A stretch of DNA of 64,000 nt from Penelope pileata (GCA_013396635.1 WBMW01003192.1:471398-535397), one strand, 5' to 3'; shown: positions 1 through 14,500, counted from the first letter of the stretch. The notes: generated by a model from the letters alone, not told the origin. Made by a program: numbers and translations.

Positions 1-1411
1 TAAGGAGCCAGAACAAATATGAGTGGAATAAACTTGATGCTAAATTTTTTAAAGAATACTCAGTCAGGAAAAAATAATGTAAATTAATGTAAAATTTTCC
101 ATTTTGAGATGTACTTGTCACTTGTTTAGAAACTTGGTCTCTTCTAACTCTTGTTGAGCAGCTGGTATGTTGAATGTGTGAGGTAAGCAAGCAGCCCTCA
201 ATTAGTGAGGGTGCTTGGAAATGCTGCCAGCAGTAAGAAAGGCACTCTAATACTGTAACAAGTGGGGCCTTGCAATAACAGGTAACCTCTGGCTGGATTT
301 TGTGTTTAGTACAGTGACTTCTGTTGCTCAGAGTCCTTTGGGCCCTTGCTTCTCTTCTGGAGGAGAGATTGTGCCTGTCTGAGCATCATTGTGCAGTTTC
401 CCAGGAGCAAAGCAGGTGGCAAGATTCCTTTGGCACAGAAATGCCTGTGTTTTTCTGTCTTGTTCTCAATAATGATTTCTCAAGCACAGTTAAAAGGTCT
501 GCTTAGTTTTCTGTTCTGGATAGAGATGTGCTGGGTTGGCAACTCCAGGACTTTCTGTTTTGCCAGCTGGCAAACATGCACATTTGTGTAAGCTCATTCA
601 TTGCTGATACTGAGCGACAGGTGCTGATTTACTGCTCTTCAAATAACGGTGTTGGCATATATCCAGCATTAACATGACTGAGCCTAGAGAACAGAATGCA
701 TCCCTTAAGATGATTGTGGCATACCTCTCTGAACACTTATTTTCCTGGTGTTGGGTGGGTGGGCTGGAATTAAATATATTTCAGTGATGGATGTCACTAC
801 TTTAACCTGAAGACGGTGATGGTAATGCATGTGCTACAAACTTGAAATCTGAAACCAAAAAGTGCAAATTATTATTCATGGCAGTAACAGGACAGGGATA
901 TTGTTCACAGGCTCAGATTATTGGGGAATGCTTCTTCAAAGCCCCTTCGTAGTCATTGGAGTTGGGAAAAGGAAGTCAGAAACCTGTATGGTATGGCTTC
1001 TGTTAGTCTGCTGCTCCAGGTGTTCTAATTTCTGCATGAGAGACCTCCCAAATGTCCTGCTTCCAGTAGATGCTGAGGCCATATCTGAATTAGAGAGACT
1101 GCCTTCTCCCGTCCTTGTGAGCTTCCTCTGCTGGGCGTTGCGGTGGCACCTTCTGGTTGCTGACTTTACTGGAAGAGATTTAGGGTTGAGGAGAGGACAG
1201 AGCTGTGAAAAGTTCCTTTGAGTAATCAATGTGGAGACAGTGTTGCTTTGTTAACTGATCCAGAGCAAACCAGATGTATAACATGTTGGCTAATGACAGT
1301 TTGTGACTTTCACATCAGATGGCTGCATTTGAGTCCTGCAGATCTGGTGTTTCCTAGCTATTACTGGCAATGAGCAGATGGGAGAAATTCCCTGATCTAT
1401 TTAATTAGCTG

Positions 1412-1444
1412 TGTTGTTGTTGTTGTTGTTTTGTTTTTGTTTTT
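1412..1444. repeat. TGT-type simple repeat
   Basis: Six or so GTT units running into T-rich sequence (ttttgtttttgttttt). Confidence 0.8.
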
Positions 1445-4400
1445 AACTAAGAGAACTTAATGCTCAAGAAGAGCAGTTTGAAGGCTTAAGGAACAAGAAT
1501 TGGAACTCTTGGTTTGAGCTGTCGCCTTGGTTGTAGCAAGTTAGAAAAGCTTAAGTATCTTCAGGTAAGCAAAATGTAGCTCCTTAGGCTCCTGGCGCTG
1601 TACCTGGGGTGATGGCAGCGACAGCTTTTGTGCTAGTGGGCTCTGCACAAAGGTGAGATTGACTTTCTTACTCATGCATGAGTAACATTTATTTGACAGC
1701 TTTATGAAGGAAACTATTTCTGACCAAGATAAATCTTTCAAGGCTTCCACACATTTTAAAAACAAAACCAACAAAAGTGTTTGGTGAATAGCAATAATGA
1801 CATCATTGGTACATTGTGGGGTTGCATGCTCAGTACCAAGCTGTTAATATATTGTAGAAGGCTGAAGGTGGAATTATATGCTAGGAAAAGTCAACCTGAA
1901 GTGTTTTTGCTTAAAAAGCATCTGCAGATTATGTAAATATCATAATCTTTCACAGAAGATAAAGCCATAGTAACACAGGAAATATTTAACTGTAAATACT
2001 AAAAAAGAAGTAGGAAAATAAGGACACACAAGTACAGTACCTCGTTGTAACATCCAAAGATAACACACAGTAGTCATATGCAGATGTCACATTTCCATGG
2101 CTGATAAATAGCATTATCACTTCCATGTTACAGACTTAAAGAGTTCGAGAGAGTGGATGCATGGAATTGAAGTTGCATGCTCAGGACTACTCAGTGAGCT
2201 CATGAGACGGCTGGCAATACAAAGAAAGAATAAGCACCCAGTTCTGTACTTCTCACTATTGCTTTTTCTGACTGTGACTTTGTACTCAGGTATAAAGAAC
2301 ATCCCTGAGCTATACACTCAGGTAGTGATACAACAAAAGATGTAAGGCTCTCCTGTGTTTTGTTGCCCAGCACTTAAATGGTGGCTCCACCTTTGAGCCT
2401 TCTGGATTGCAAAGGGATTTTTATATGGCTACATTCCACTAACTGGCTACAAAATCAGTCACCTTCCCCACCCTGGCTGTGCCTGTTTATATCTGATCTC
2501 AAGCTGTGGAACAATAGTCCTCTGATTCATTTGTGCTTTCTCTCAAAATAACACTATAGTCTCTTTTTTGCCTTTGATTTGAGATCAAGTTAGTGGCAGA
2601 GCTGTGCACAGATTCCTATCAGCAAATGGTTTGTCTGAAATAAATGGATACTGTATTCTGGGCCCGGGTTCTACTTTACAGTGGGCAATGAAGAAAAACA
2701 AAATACAAAAGAAAGATGAAGCTTTTTTGGCACATGCAAATGGATTTATAAAGTAACAACTGTACTACTAATTATAAGTTCACTCTTGTTTGGCAAAAAA
2801 GTGGAGGCCTTATTTGGCTGTGGGTGTGGAATATGCTGTAGGAATTGAGCCTGTTACTTTGAATCGGTGATGTTAGAGGTTGATGAAGTTACTAAAGTTG
2901 GATCTTCATTCAGTGACCAATACCTAGCCTTTACTCTAGTGTAGAAATAGTGAAAGCTGCAACATTTTCTGTGTATTTCTCACTTTTTTTTTTAATGTAA
3001 CAGAAATTAGTGTAGTCACAATGACTCTCAGGCTTTTAAAAGGTATTGATTTTTTTTTTTGGTGCATATTTCCCATATATCTTCTGAACCTGTGCTAAAG
3101 CTCTTGTAACACATGTTGACTAGTTTTGTTTGGCAAGGCTTTGTTACACTTGGCATGTTTCTCTCTTGCTCCAAGAAGTTACTGCAGTGACATTATATAC
3201 TACTACTCTGAAAACAGCCATGACACAGTCTCGCTCCCCAGCATCAACAGAGCAGCTTAATGTTATCTGCATTGATGTATTTCTTTGCTTCCATTTGTCA
3301 CTGCAGATTTTCTTGGTGACGTGAGACTTTTGATGTGATATCAGCGTCGCTGCTAAGAATATGTGCATCTGACTATAGGGTACATTTTAGTGCTTAAAAA
3401 AACATTTGACATGCGCAGTTTGTAAACCTGGAGATCTGACCTGAAGAACAAGTTTGTCTTCTCCGTTAAAGAGAGCTTTCTTCAATCAGAGTTTATGCAT
3501 TCTTTTAATATACTCATCTCCAAGGTATGAATATGTCTCATTTGAGTGTGGTGACTTGATGGTGTGACTGTGAGGCTTGAATAAAATGCAGCTGACCCTA
3601 ATGTTTCTTTTTAAGGCTCTTTCTGCTGCCACAGCAAGGAAGTAGGCTGTTTTTAAGATATATCTTGCATCTGGAACAAATGCTGTTCTTCAAGACTGTT
3701 TTTCTGTGATTTAGCAGGGAATCCTATAATGTAGTCCTTTCTCTTTTTAATAGTGTTTTTTATCATCTCATGCATCTCACTAGCTTTACGGTAGACTTGT
3801 TCAGGCACAGTTTATAGCACAGTTAGTGCAGATGACCTGGAAGGATGACCAAGATAATATTTTCATCTTGTTTCACCACAAGAGAAAATACTGCCAAATC
3901 AAGTGAAGACATTTTAGAGATTGTTAGAGGAAAAAATGTCATAGCAGGTGGCATAGATACATAAAAAGCTATGTGAGTTGCTGTATCTCTAACATGATGG
4001 CTGTGTGTGCAGGAAACATTTGGGTTGGTGAATATAAGAATGATGAGCCTGTATAAGTAATAAAATAAGAATACGTATGAGATTATTGTGGATAGTACAG
4101 TGAGCTCAGAAACAGGAAGCAAACTCAGGGAATGCCATATATTTGGACTAGAGAAGGTTGCTTTTCAAATACTACTTCGGACACATGGCAAGAAGGGTGG
4201 AGATTAAACAGTCAGGTGGAGACTGGGATATGTTTCAAAATTTGTTGTGGGTGGTAGATCTGAGAAGCAACCTGATTCTGTGTAATAGGCTGTATAAGTA
4301 AAGGTTTGTAAATGTAATTAAGTGGCGAGGCTGGATACCAGGGGAGGGTTAAACAATAACTGGAAAGCAATTAAATGCAGTTTTGTGAGGTAGCAGTAGG

Positions 4401-5016
4401 TAGCAGTGACGCTTCCAAAGTCCTTCCAAATCAATGTTACCTGGCTGAAAAGTAATGAAGATACAGTGGAAAACTAAAGTCAAAGCTGAAAGTTGTATTG
4501 GCAGGTTTATAACATTAGTGTTGGGAGATGTGCTTCAGATGCTGGTTCTAAGGACACCTGGAAAGGCACAGTTAACAGTAAAGGTCAAAAAGGCTTTGTT
4601 AAAGATGCAATCAGTCTTTCCCCGCACCGTCGGTGCAGTAAAGCAGTGGAAGCAGTATAAAGGTCTGGATTCTCAGAAAGCTGTGGCATACAAATGATGT
4701 AATAAACAGTTATTTAAATGATATCCAGGTTTTTTTAATAATAAAGAACTTTGTAGCAAGCAGCAAACTAAAAATTGCAAAGACCAATTTTTGCAGACTG
4801 TTTCTTTATGGACTGGGTACAATGTCTACATGGTGACTAACATCTTGAATGTGAGCCCTGCTCAATCCCTACTGTGACTTGTTTCAAATATGTTACTGTT
4901 TTTGTGCCTGGATCCATGACTTCCTCTGCCTATTCCTTTTTTTCAAAAGAAGGTGAGAAGATCCAGGACCAGAATGTGGTTTGAAGACGCAGGCCATGCA
5001 GCTAGCCCTAGCCAGG

Positions 5017-5041
5017 TCAAAGTACTTACAAAGTACTTTGA
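5017..5041. repeat. 11-bp inverted repeat, 3-nt loop
   Basis: TCAAAGTACTT, then ACA, then AAGTACTTTGA: perfect 11-bp arms that would form a tight hairpin, with a possible G-U and G-C pair outside. No target-site duplication seen around it. Confidence 0.6.
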
Positions 5042-8000
5042 TCCTAGAAGAATCAGGGTGCAAAGGGACACTGAACTGCCTGCCAGCAATGAAACAGGGA
5101 GGCACTATCTGGTTACTGTGACCTCTGAGATAGAGAAGCGTAGGTAAGCGGACTGAGAAGTCAGAACAGGGCGCAAAGGAGCATGGGAAGGCAGCTGTGG
5201 GATTGTCAGAATATTTCCAAGCACAAACATGATCATCCAGACATCGCTGAAAGGTTGCTTGATCTCATATGCAAGGAACTCTAATTAATAATCATGTCAA
5301 CAGGTTTGATAGTTTTACAGTGAGCTGCTAAGGATCCCTGTTTAGGTTGAGCATACAGGCATGCGCTGAGGCAAAATGTCGTATAAACAAATACATTTGA
5401 TCAATAATATTGCTAAAATGTAGTTGTTTGTCTTCTGGAGCTGACATGTTGTATGCACAGAAGTGGCCTGAAAGGAGATGAAGGATTCAAAACAGTTTGG
5501 CAGGGTTTTGGCAAGGAATACCAATACAGACCCAAATTCAGCGTAGAGTATGAGTGACAGATAAGTAGGTGCACAAGGCAGTGTAACTGATAGCTGCTGC
5601 TGTGAAGAAGAGCTGACAGCTCAGATTGTCTGGAGCTTGACTGAGACCCTGAAGGTGGGACTTGGCTGTTGCCTCTTGGCAATCCCTTCTTGCTGTGGAA
5701 ATGCTATTTGCCAGCAGTGCTTCGACATAGAGAACACAATTAGCCTTATGCATATTCTAAGTGTTTAGTGTTGTGTTCCATAATATGTAAACTAGTACTG
5801 ATTTTTATTCACAGTGTTGGGTATATGCCTCTTGAGGAGACGCCTTTCTGGCTTCAGGTCTCCTTCCTCCTAACACAAAAGGTAGCTGGTGCGAGAGGAG
5901 GAGTCCCTGTTCTCCCACCTCTCCTTTGGTTTGATTTGGGAACTTACTGCTCTGTCAGATTCAGCCTGAATATGTTCTCCAACATCAAACAATAAACAAA
6001 GATTCAGATAAAATCACTGGTGTTAGCTTACAGTGTCCCCTTAATTGAAACAGAGAACAGCACAATGTAGGGTCCCTTCTAGAGACCTGTTAACGTGTTC
6101 AGGTGCTAGAAATCTGAGCTATTCCCAAGTGGGGTCTACTGGATTCTACAAAAAACAAGTCTCCAAAGCTCACCATAGAACTCTCTGCAGCTTAGCAAGA
6201 CTGAAAAGACTTCAGGAATATTCTTCTAAAACAGAGGATGAAAAATGTTCTTTGTGAGCACTGCTCACTTTTCTCTGGTTATGGAGCTAGTGCTGTGGGC
6301 AGCCTGACCTTTGAGGAGCAGTTACTAACCACTTCCTCTTGCCTGTCAGACTGGAAAATCGAGAAAGCACGCAGGACCATTGCTCCAGCAACTTCTCCAC
6401 CCTTTTTTCTGAGGTTTCCCTAGCTCAAGAAGAAAGGCCAGAACAAGGAAAAGGCAAGGAACAGAGAAGAATGTCCCATGATAGTTTCTACTTTTACCTA
6501 AGAGCTGAGGCAAAAGCACTTGAAATTTTGGCATGGAACTTAAGTGCATTAGAGAAATGGACAAGAAATTAAGAGGCAGCTAGCAGAGTTAATGGGATGG
6601 CAAATAGCATTCAAGACCACGTTTCATCCAAGTTTCTGCTCACCTTTTACCTCAGTTCATTCCCTTTTGGCAGACCTTGAAGCTTCTGTGTTAGTGGAAA
6701 GCTGATTTCTCACAAAGTTCTGTTGAGTAGCTCTTTGACTGTAGGAGTTAAGCTTCAAATTCTTTCCCATTCCTTGCAAACCCCACATTGCTCTACCGCA
6801 GCACCCTAGATTCCTAACTCTTCTCCCAGAGGAAGTGTTCCTTGTGCTTATTTACCTGTTGTGTGCAGATTGAAAGCTTTTAAATCGTCCTTATTTTGAA
6901 TTTGCATTGATAGAGCAATTCTCCCTTTAAGTCTGTGAAAGCTTTTCTTAAGTTTTGTTCCCCAGCCAAACAATTGCTGCAAATAAAACTGAAATAAAAA
7001 TAAAATACATATTTTAAAATGTCTGTATATGGAAATTGACTTGTCCAGCTCAGCTTGTTCATTCAAATCAGCTTGGTATGCAAAAGCTGTCTAAAATTAA
7101 GAATTAATGAAAGCAGACAATAGACACAAGAAACCTGGCATGTAACAGTAAACCTCATCAACTTAACATGCAATCATCTCACTTAAAACTAATAAGCACA
7201 CCAAACAGGCAAGACAGGTTATGCACAGAAGAATTCTGGATCATCTTGTTGTAACTGAAGCTGTAGTCTGACCAGGTGTTTTTTTTTTAAGCCAATATTG
7301 CCACTGAAAAGAGAAGTCCTGTGCTCATGAACTTCCTGCTGGTTTCTATTGTCAGTGCTGGTTTCTGCATCCTTCTCCATCTCCTTTTTCTGATCCTGTT
7401 TACACTGGGATTACTCTGTGACTGTGGGCTGGCCAATTGAGAAGCTTGTGCATGGGCAGGGGAGGAGCTGGAGAAAAAAACCTGAGAGCTGTTTTTCAGC
7501 TTGCTCAGTCAGCTTGATACTGTTTGCCACTCTTTGCTGCAGTGTTTCCAGTGTTGCCCTCTACTTCAAACTAGGGTGGGTAATAGGCGTCTCAAGCATT
7601 AAGGCAGACACACATCTAAAACATGACACACTTTCCTTCCGGTACATCCCTGTGCTGAATTCGTGGTGCTTCTTGTCAAGGTGAGATTGTTTAGCTGAAA
7701 TGCTCCCCTTTTTCTTGCAGATAGTGGGCAAATGAAACCTGAAGAAGGGCATCACTTGATGGCTCAGGCATCCTAGCAAGCCTCATTGCCAAAAAACATT
7801 CCCGGTTTTCTTCTTGCATCTGCTTATGAGTTCAGCTGTTCTTTCTGTAACTCTCTGCTTTGCAGTATGGGTTGAGATGAATGCTCTCTCTTTACTGAGC
7901 ATGCAATCTGGTTCGTGGCTCCAGTCAAAAAGTAAACTTTGACTGCTGTGAAATCTACCCTGCTGGCTGTATGAGGCAGGGCCTCTCATGGCATGTTCTG

Positions 8001-8380
8001 TGCATCCATAAAACCAAACACTGCCATGTGAAAAGGGGAATATGTGTAGAAAGAAGGCTAGTTTCATAGGACTTGAAGTAAGGAACTTTCTCTCCCTGGG
8101 CAAATAAGTGACATCTTTCAATTGTACGAAGAAGCTGATAATTTTCTTCAGCTTCTCAAACGTTGCCATCGGATGCATGGGAAGAGTAAAATACCTTTCT
8201 GCGTTTGGACACTGTGCCTACTGAAAGTAATTGTGTGGTAAAGGCTTCAGGAATCAGAGTGTGTGTCAAGCCATTTGTCGAGAAGTATCTTTAAGCTCTT
8301 CTACAATGCTGCTGGTTTTTCAACCTTGTACTTCATGTTGCTAGGGCATGTTCTTACCACTTTTTGTTTGTATCCTGTAG

Positions 8381-8502
8381 GTAAGACACAGAACTTCAGA
8401 CCAGGTAATGGCTTTGAAGATGAACACGCTGAACAGCAACAGAGCGAACATGCTGAAAGAGGTTCAACTTATGAATAGACTCTCACATCCAAACATCTTA
8501 AG
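8381..8502 (+). CDS. TESK2: TESK2 coding exon (kinase N-lobe, ATP-binding lysine)
   Basis: Follows the acceptor ...tcctgtag and ends before gtatac. Encodes 40 codons plus AG, in phase 0 at its start. Contains VMALKMN with the ATP-binding lysine (visible residue 13), LKEVQLM with the probable alpha-C glutamate (27) and the conserved LSHPNILR. The Arg codon is completed by the G that opens the next exon. Oddly, the exon begins GTAAGA, a donor-like hexamer directly behind the acceptor. Confidence 0.95.
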
Positions 8503-11500
8503 GTATACTGTTTTTTCTCTGAATTGTTTGGAGATGTGCTTCCTAGTGTATCTGATAGCCAAGATCATTATTATCCATTGGATAATTAAACATTAATTAA
8601 TTGAAAAATCCCTTTGTCAGTGCCTCAGAATGCATCACAACTTTTTACAAGCTCTCCATTCCAATATGTCTGCAGGTGATTTCAAGGTGTTACTGCCAAG
8701 ATTCTTGTATTTTTGCATTAATCTGAATAATTAATACTGTTGATTATTTGACAATGCTTTTGCTTCTGAGCTGTCCCTATCAACTCATTTTCACAGTTAC
8801 AGAAGCTTTTTGAGATACGTATCCCAGCCTGCAACCACCAGTCTGGAGTCTGAATTAGTCTTGGCTTTGTTCCAGCCCTTAGCGCTGTAGAGATTACTTA
8901 GAGGTAGGTTTGTGTTTTACCTTAGTGACCCAAGACACTTTCATACTTCTTTAGGAGACAGAGTTGCGTCAAGGTGTTGCAGTTTCTGTAATACTTGGTG
9001 AAGCAGCAGTCTGGTTATTTAGGCTTATAACAATAACTTGTGTTGCTTGGCATGGAGTTGGAAGGCTAATTTTAAATATCCCCACTCTCATTTCAATGTT
9101 TTTGTGCTCAAATTCTGCATTTGGCCAGTCATACAGAGACCCATTGTAGTCAGAAGACACTGAAGAGCTTAGTTTTCATTTAGCAAGTTTCATTTAAGTA
9201 TATCGTCGCTGTGGTAGCATCACAAAGATTCTTGTGGTCAAATATATACATACATAAAAATACATTAAAAATCTTGATGGAAAATTCATTAGGAAAAGTG
9301 AGAAACTAGCCTCCACTAAAGGGTTTATTTTGGCAAGAATTGAACCTCTTTGTTAAGAATGTTTTGGAATAGAAGATCTTGCAGCTGCATTGGATGGTAA
9401 AAGGGGATTTAGATTTTTTTTTCTCTTTCTCTCTTGCTTCTGATTTCTATTAGCATATGTGATTCCAGAGGCAGAGTAGATAGTACTACACTACAGTTAA
9501 CATTTTATTCAGTCACTGTCTTGGTGATCATAAGAAACTAAATAAGAAAGAGCTGCTTTTCTTGTTCTTCATTTCCCCCAGGGATCAGATTAGGGACATG
9601 GCAGGAGCAAAAGCAGACTAGTGGTGTTCATTAGAGTGCTCTGCGCTGTTTCTATCAACCCCGTTTTGCATCATCTCCTATCTCCATCTCATTCTTGCAT
9701 GCAAGCTGGAGGACTAAAATGCTTTTCTGTGTCGGCTCGACACTTCTGCTTCCTGTGGGTGTGGGATGTGCTGCCTTCTGGCAGCCTGGCTTATCACATC
9801 TTACTTCAAAACAGCTGATAAGAGCAGGAATGGAAAAGTGAGCTGGAGTTCTGGTTTGCACCATGTGATGTTTACTGTTGCCATGTTAATATGGGGTGTC
9901 TGATGCCTGGTAAGACTAATAGCTGGGGTTAGAGGAACCAGAGGTTTGGAGCATTTCTTCACTTCCTTATTAGCATGTGTCTCACTTAAGCCTTGAACAG
10001 CATTGCACTTAAGTTGGGTCTGCTGCCAGGTCTGATGTATGCTTGTAAATGTTTTTTCAGCGCTTTGCTTCTCTGAATGCTGATGTTGTACTGTAGTCAT
10101 GATTTCTTTGCCTAAGTCAAAAGAAAAAAGTAGAGCTAGAAAGAACTCAAGGAATCTGTCATTGTCTCCTAGGCTGGGAGCTGGAGGGCTCCAGACTCAG
10201 AGGCCTGATACCTTTTCATTCTAGTACTGATGCCTTTATGTTCTGGTAATGTCTTACAGGTGTGTTTTTCTCATTTTGAGAAATGAAGTGGTGTGCTAAC
10301 ACAGATTATCCATCCCCTGTGCTGTCTCTTAAATTAGCGTATCTTCAATTTTGAGATAGAATTTCAGTTTTTAATATCACTACTGTTTTCATGAAAAATG
10401 CTTCTTCATTTAATCTGTACCTTGGGGACTTCGTTTAAAACATCCTGTGTGCAGAAAGCTTTAGTTCATGTCTCAAGTGCTCTCATGGGAGCATTTGGAG
10501 ATATTGCTGTGTTTGGCAGTGAGCGTGCGGGCAGATTGACTCATTGATTAAATCCACTTTTCCGTGTGTGCACGCACACAAAACAGAATAAGAAAGTAGT
10601 GTGCACATGATTTGAACTTTCAAGGAGACTTTTCTTTCAGCTACTTTTAGGCAAATCTAACACCCTGGAATGACAATATCTTTTTTTTTTAATGCATTTT
10701 TTCCTGTCAAACCCTCCTTTTTGTGAAATTGTGATTGATTTTGTTCCAGTAGGTAGAAGGATGGCTTTTGTCTTTCAGCATCATTTCTCTTTTATCAAGC
10801 ATTAGCTTAACAGAAAGGAAAAATGTTTTTGCTTTTCTCTATGTAACTCAGCTATCTTAAAGTATTTTATAAGTACTCTATGCAAAACAGCAAAAGAGAG
10901 GATATGTAATATGTTACAGAAGGGATAGGTGAACAGCTGTGCCTCTGTCCGGAATCGAAATGCAGGTGTAGGAAACTTTACATTTTTAGAATGGTGCCTA
11001 AAATGTTAGGGAATATTTTAGTGCAGCCTTAATATTCTTATACTCTCCCTTCTCTAACGATAGTCAGTGCAATGGAATAAGCATCTGTCTTTTGACCTTG
11101 TTTCTCTATGTATTACTGAGCTCATATGAGAGATTTCTGCATTTGTGTGCTTGGTTTACTACTTATTTTTAATGTTGTCCTCAAAGCCCTGAATTCTCTT
11201 ACACAAGTCAGCAGTGGATTTCAGAGGGTATGAGTTTATTACATTGGACTGGAGCTGCACTAGGTTTATCCATGGAGCAGTACGTGTTGTAGTGAAGCTC
11301 TTTTAATGAGAAGCACGTGTTCAATGTCTAGGTTTCCACAACTGCTGATTAATCTGGATATTAGTTTTGTTTAATCTAACAAGGAGGCAAAGATTGGACA
11401 CTGGGGCTATAGTTCTTAGTCTCTGCAGTTCTGTCTAGAATTTTCTCCCCTGCAGACTGAGTGAACTGAAAGCACTTGAGGTAACTGCTCTGACAGACTA

Positions 11501-14500
11501 AAATTATATCCAGAATAGTCCCTCCTTGCCCTTGTCTAGGAGCACAGGTGATCTGGATTGTGGAATTGTTCTGCGCTGTGCTTAGTAGTGTGGACTCAAA
11601 TAGCATCCCTCGTATTTGCAGCTTCCAGGGAAACTTTACCAACCACTAGTTAAGACTTTAGAAGTGATTCAGCTTTTCTGATAAGGCTGGATGGACTGTC
11701 TTGGAAAAATAAACTTCCTTATATCTGCAAATAGTCACCTCTTTTGTGGATGACTTGTTCATTGAAGCTTCTTCCAACTAGAAATGCTCATAGGAAGTGT
11801 AACACTTGGCTGATGAGGCATTCTGCTGCAGTTCACCTACAAGCACATTTTGGCTCTGGAGACAGTGCGTCTAGCCAGCAGGAATAATCTCAGCTGTGCT
11901 GGGCCAGCATGTCAGCTTCCTATCTGCAGAATTTGGAATCTCCTGTGGGGCGATCTCAGAAATTGGAATCTTATGTTAAACTTGGTGATTGTATTTCCTG
12001 GTAGCTGCTGCATATATTGTCTTTTAGTGAAAAAGCTTTCCTGTGGTATTTTGTAGCAGTACTTGGCTTAACCAAGAGGCTTCTTATTGCTTGATACAGC
12101 AGTTAAGACGATGTTTTCCAGGAATTTGCATCACTAGAGGTCTGTTCTATCAATCTATTTTCCAGAGTCTGAAAACTGAGATTCTTCACACGATGTTTTA
12201 ATGGTTTCAGTGTGTTGCCTGTAAACTCATTAATTCTGTTTTATCAGTGTATCTGGTTTCTCTTTTCCTGACTAATAACTTCTAAAGATGTGGGTTTTAT
12301 AAATATATCTTTGTCCTGCATTTTTCATGTGATTGTGGTATTGAGCTTTGTTTGAGTTTGTGATTTAAAGTTAGAAATGTTTGTTTCCCAGTAGAAATCC
12401 AAGATGTTTAAGAATTTTTGTGCTCTTACTCTCGGTAACTTGAGCCAGTGTGTCTTTTCTGCCTTAAGTATAGGTTCACAGAGGTAATGAATATGTTTCC
12501 ACTGAGACTTTCTTTGAGCAAAACAGGTTATCAGAAAAAGTTCTACCAGCATTTTGAAGATGTTTCTCCTGTTTGGTAAAGATGAGACCACAACTGTAAT
12601 CTTACCAGAATCTTCATAGATTCTTAACTGCATTTATATTTTAAAATTAATTCAAATACGATGAATTCCTGAAGTGTGAAATATACTTTTATGAAGGAGG
12701 AGTTGATATACAGATGAAAACAATATTATTTTTATTTGTTTAACCTCGGTTTTTGTTCAATGAAAGTACTGCAGTACGAGGTTAGTCTTGTGTCATTAGC
12801 GTGTTTCGTAAAAGAGAAACTAACACTTAAATTTGTCTAATAGTGGAACTGGTATCTTGGATTTTTTTTCTGATTTTGCATATGAATAAAACTATTAACA
12901 ACATGCTTTATAAGACTTTCAGGATGCATGAAGGAAGAAGCAAATTTCTGCTTTGGAGGGATCTAGATTTCTTAGTCATAGGAAGCTTCATTTGTGAACA
13001 TGGTTACGAAATTGTTCATGTGCAATTGCTGTATGAAGTGTAACTCAAAGCAATGTTGTGTGTAGATAGTATATCTAAACCAGCCCTTCTCCCTCTGAAC
13101 ACCTCATTGTGCTTTACTGCTCTTCATTAAACAAGAGGAATTGTATTTTCACTTTCTCTCGAATAAAAAAAAAATGCATATTTAATTTGGGGAAGATATT
13201 ATTTGAGGTAAGATCAGGCAATAGGCTTTGAAGTACAAGTCCTGCTTCTTGTTTGGTTATAAAAACAGATTTCCACAGCTCAGCTTATGCAAAGAACCTT
13301 ACCTATATTTCTCTTTGGCTGCTTGTAATTTACCAGTCAGCTGTTAGACAGGAGAACAGTAAGGATCATTCATTTGTTCAAAAGCAGCTTAGCTGAGCTA
13401 GTACTACGTGTGTCTTGCAACGTTTGGTTTTTAAATTCAGAAAGTTTTTGAGGATATAAAAGGGCTTTTTCCTTCAAACTGATCTCTACAAGATTCCCGT
13501 CACATTTAATGAAATCATGCATTTCTACCCATTGCTTGCAAAGTGGAGACTTCTGAATATTGTAGAAATGACAATGTGTTTTTTTGCCAGTTGAGACCAA
13601 AATCTAAATGATAAAGCTGACAATTGGCTAATCTAAAAATAACCAAAATCTTAACTGTGCAGGGAGGGCTCTGCAGTATGTACAAGTTTAGTTGTACCGA
13701 GCTTTCTCATGAGTGATGTTTGTTGTTAGTGTTAATTTGCATTTTGTCACTTACAAGTTCAGCTTGTACAGTGGGGAAAAATGAGCTTTTACTTATTCCT
13801 CTTCTGTTTAAATATGACACTGTCACTGTGCAGAAAAAGCAAGGATGACAGTCACTTCTTTTAGTGGGAGCCTGAACCTTGTGCAGTGTAACTTTAGTGG
13901 GTTGTGTATATACTAGATACCATCAAAACTTGCTTCAGTACAAGTGTTGAAAACAAAAAGGGGGCACAGGGAGGAAGAGAAGTATGCTGCATGCACGTGT
14001 CCTCATATTGCTGTGTCGTTAGGAATGGGGTAGAAGGGAAGATCTCTGTGCTTGTTCAGCAAAATGCAAAGGGAAGTGATTTGCTCTTTATGCAGACCAA
14101 CAAAGGATTTCTTGGCTTCCTTGAAACAGGGAGCTCTGAGACTGTTTCTTTTTGCATAAAAACATTATATGCTGGCCTTTGTCTGTAGTCAACTTAGTAA
14201 CTTTCCATTTTGTTTGAGCTGTTTCCTGTGCTCTCTTGGAACTGCTAATTCAATATATATTGCAGCGTAGGCATATGATTTTGTTTTGTGCTGAGACTTA
14301 TAAACAATTGACCTTGAGGTATGCATTGTCTGAAAGGCTGATCTGTTTCTTCCTCTTTCTTTCTTTCTTGAAATAGTCAGTACTTTTTATTATCTTTGTT
14401 TCTTTTTTTTAAAAAAAAAAAGCAAAGAAAAGAAAGAAATAGAAGGGTGAAAAAAGCCCCAAACACTTCTCTTTTTTTGTTTCTTGTAGGTTTATGGGTG

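Larger units (their letters stand above)
1..8380 (+). other. TESK2: TESK2 intron (upstream part), no exon seen
   Basis: The first visible TESK2 exon starts at 8381 in the middle of the kinase N-lobe, so this stretch should be the 3' part of the preceding intron. I looked for the preceding coding exon (glycine-rich loop region) and did not find it. The stretch is AT-rich with scattered short chance frames. It holds a TGT-type simple repeat near 1412-1444 and a short hairpin at 5017-5041. I recognise nothing else in it. Confidence 0.7.

Noticed and set aside
862..1221. Plus-strand frame of 119 codons near the left edge, considered as a missing TESK2 5' exon
   Set aside because: Translation does not contain the glycine-loop segment expected before VRHR, nor any TESK2 N-terminal motif.
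4455..4697. Lysine-rich 80-codon frame in the upstream intron
   Set aside because: Looked superficially protein-like, but no family recognised and no flanking splice sites that keep the frame.
7783..8178. Minus-strand frame of 131 codons just before the first TESK2 exon
   Set aside because: No similarity to known proteins and no sign of constraint visible. Treated as chance.
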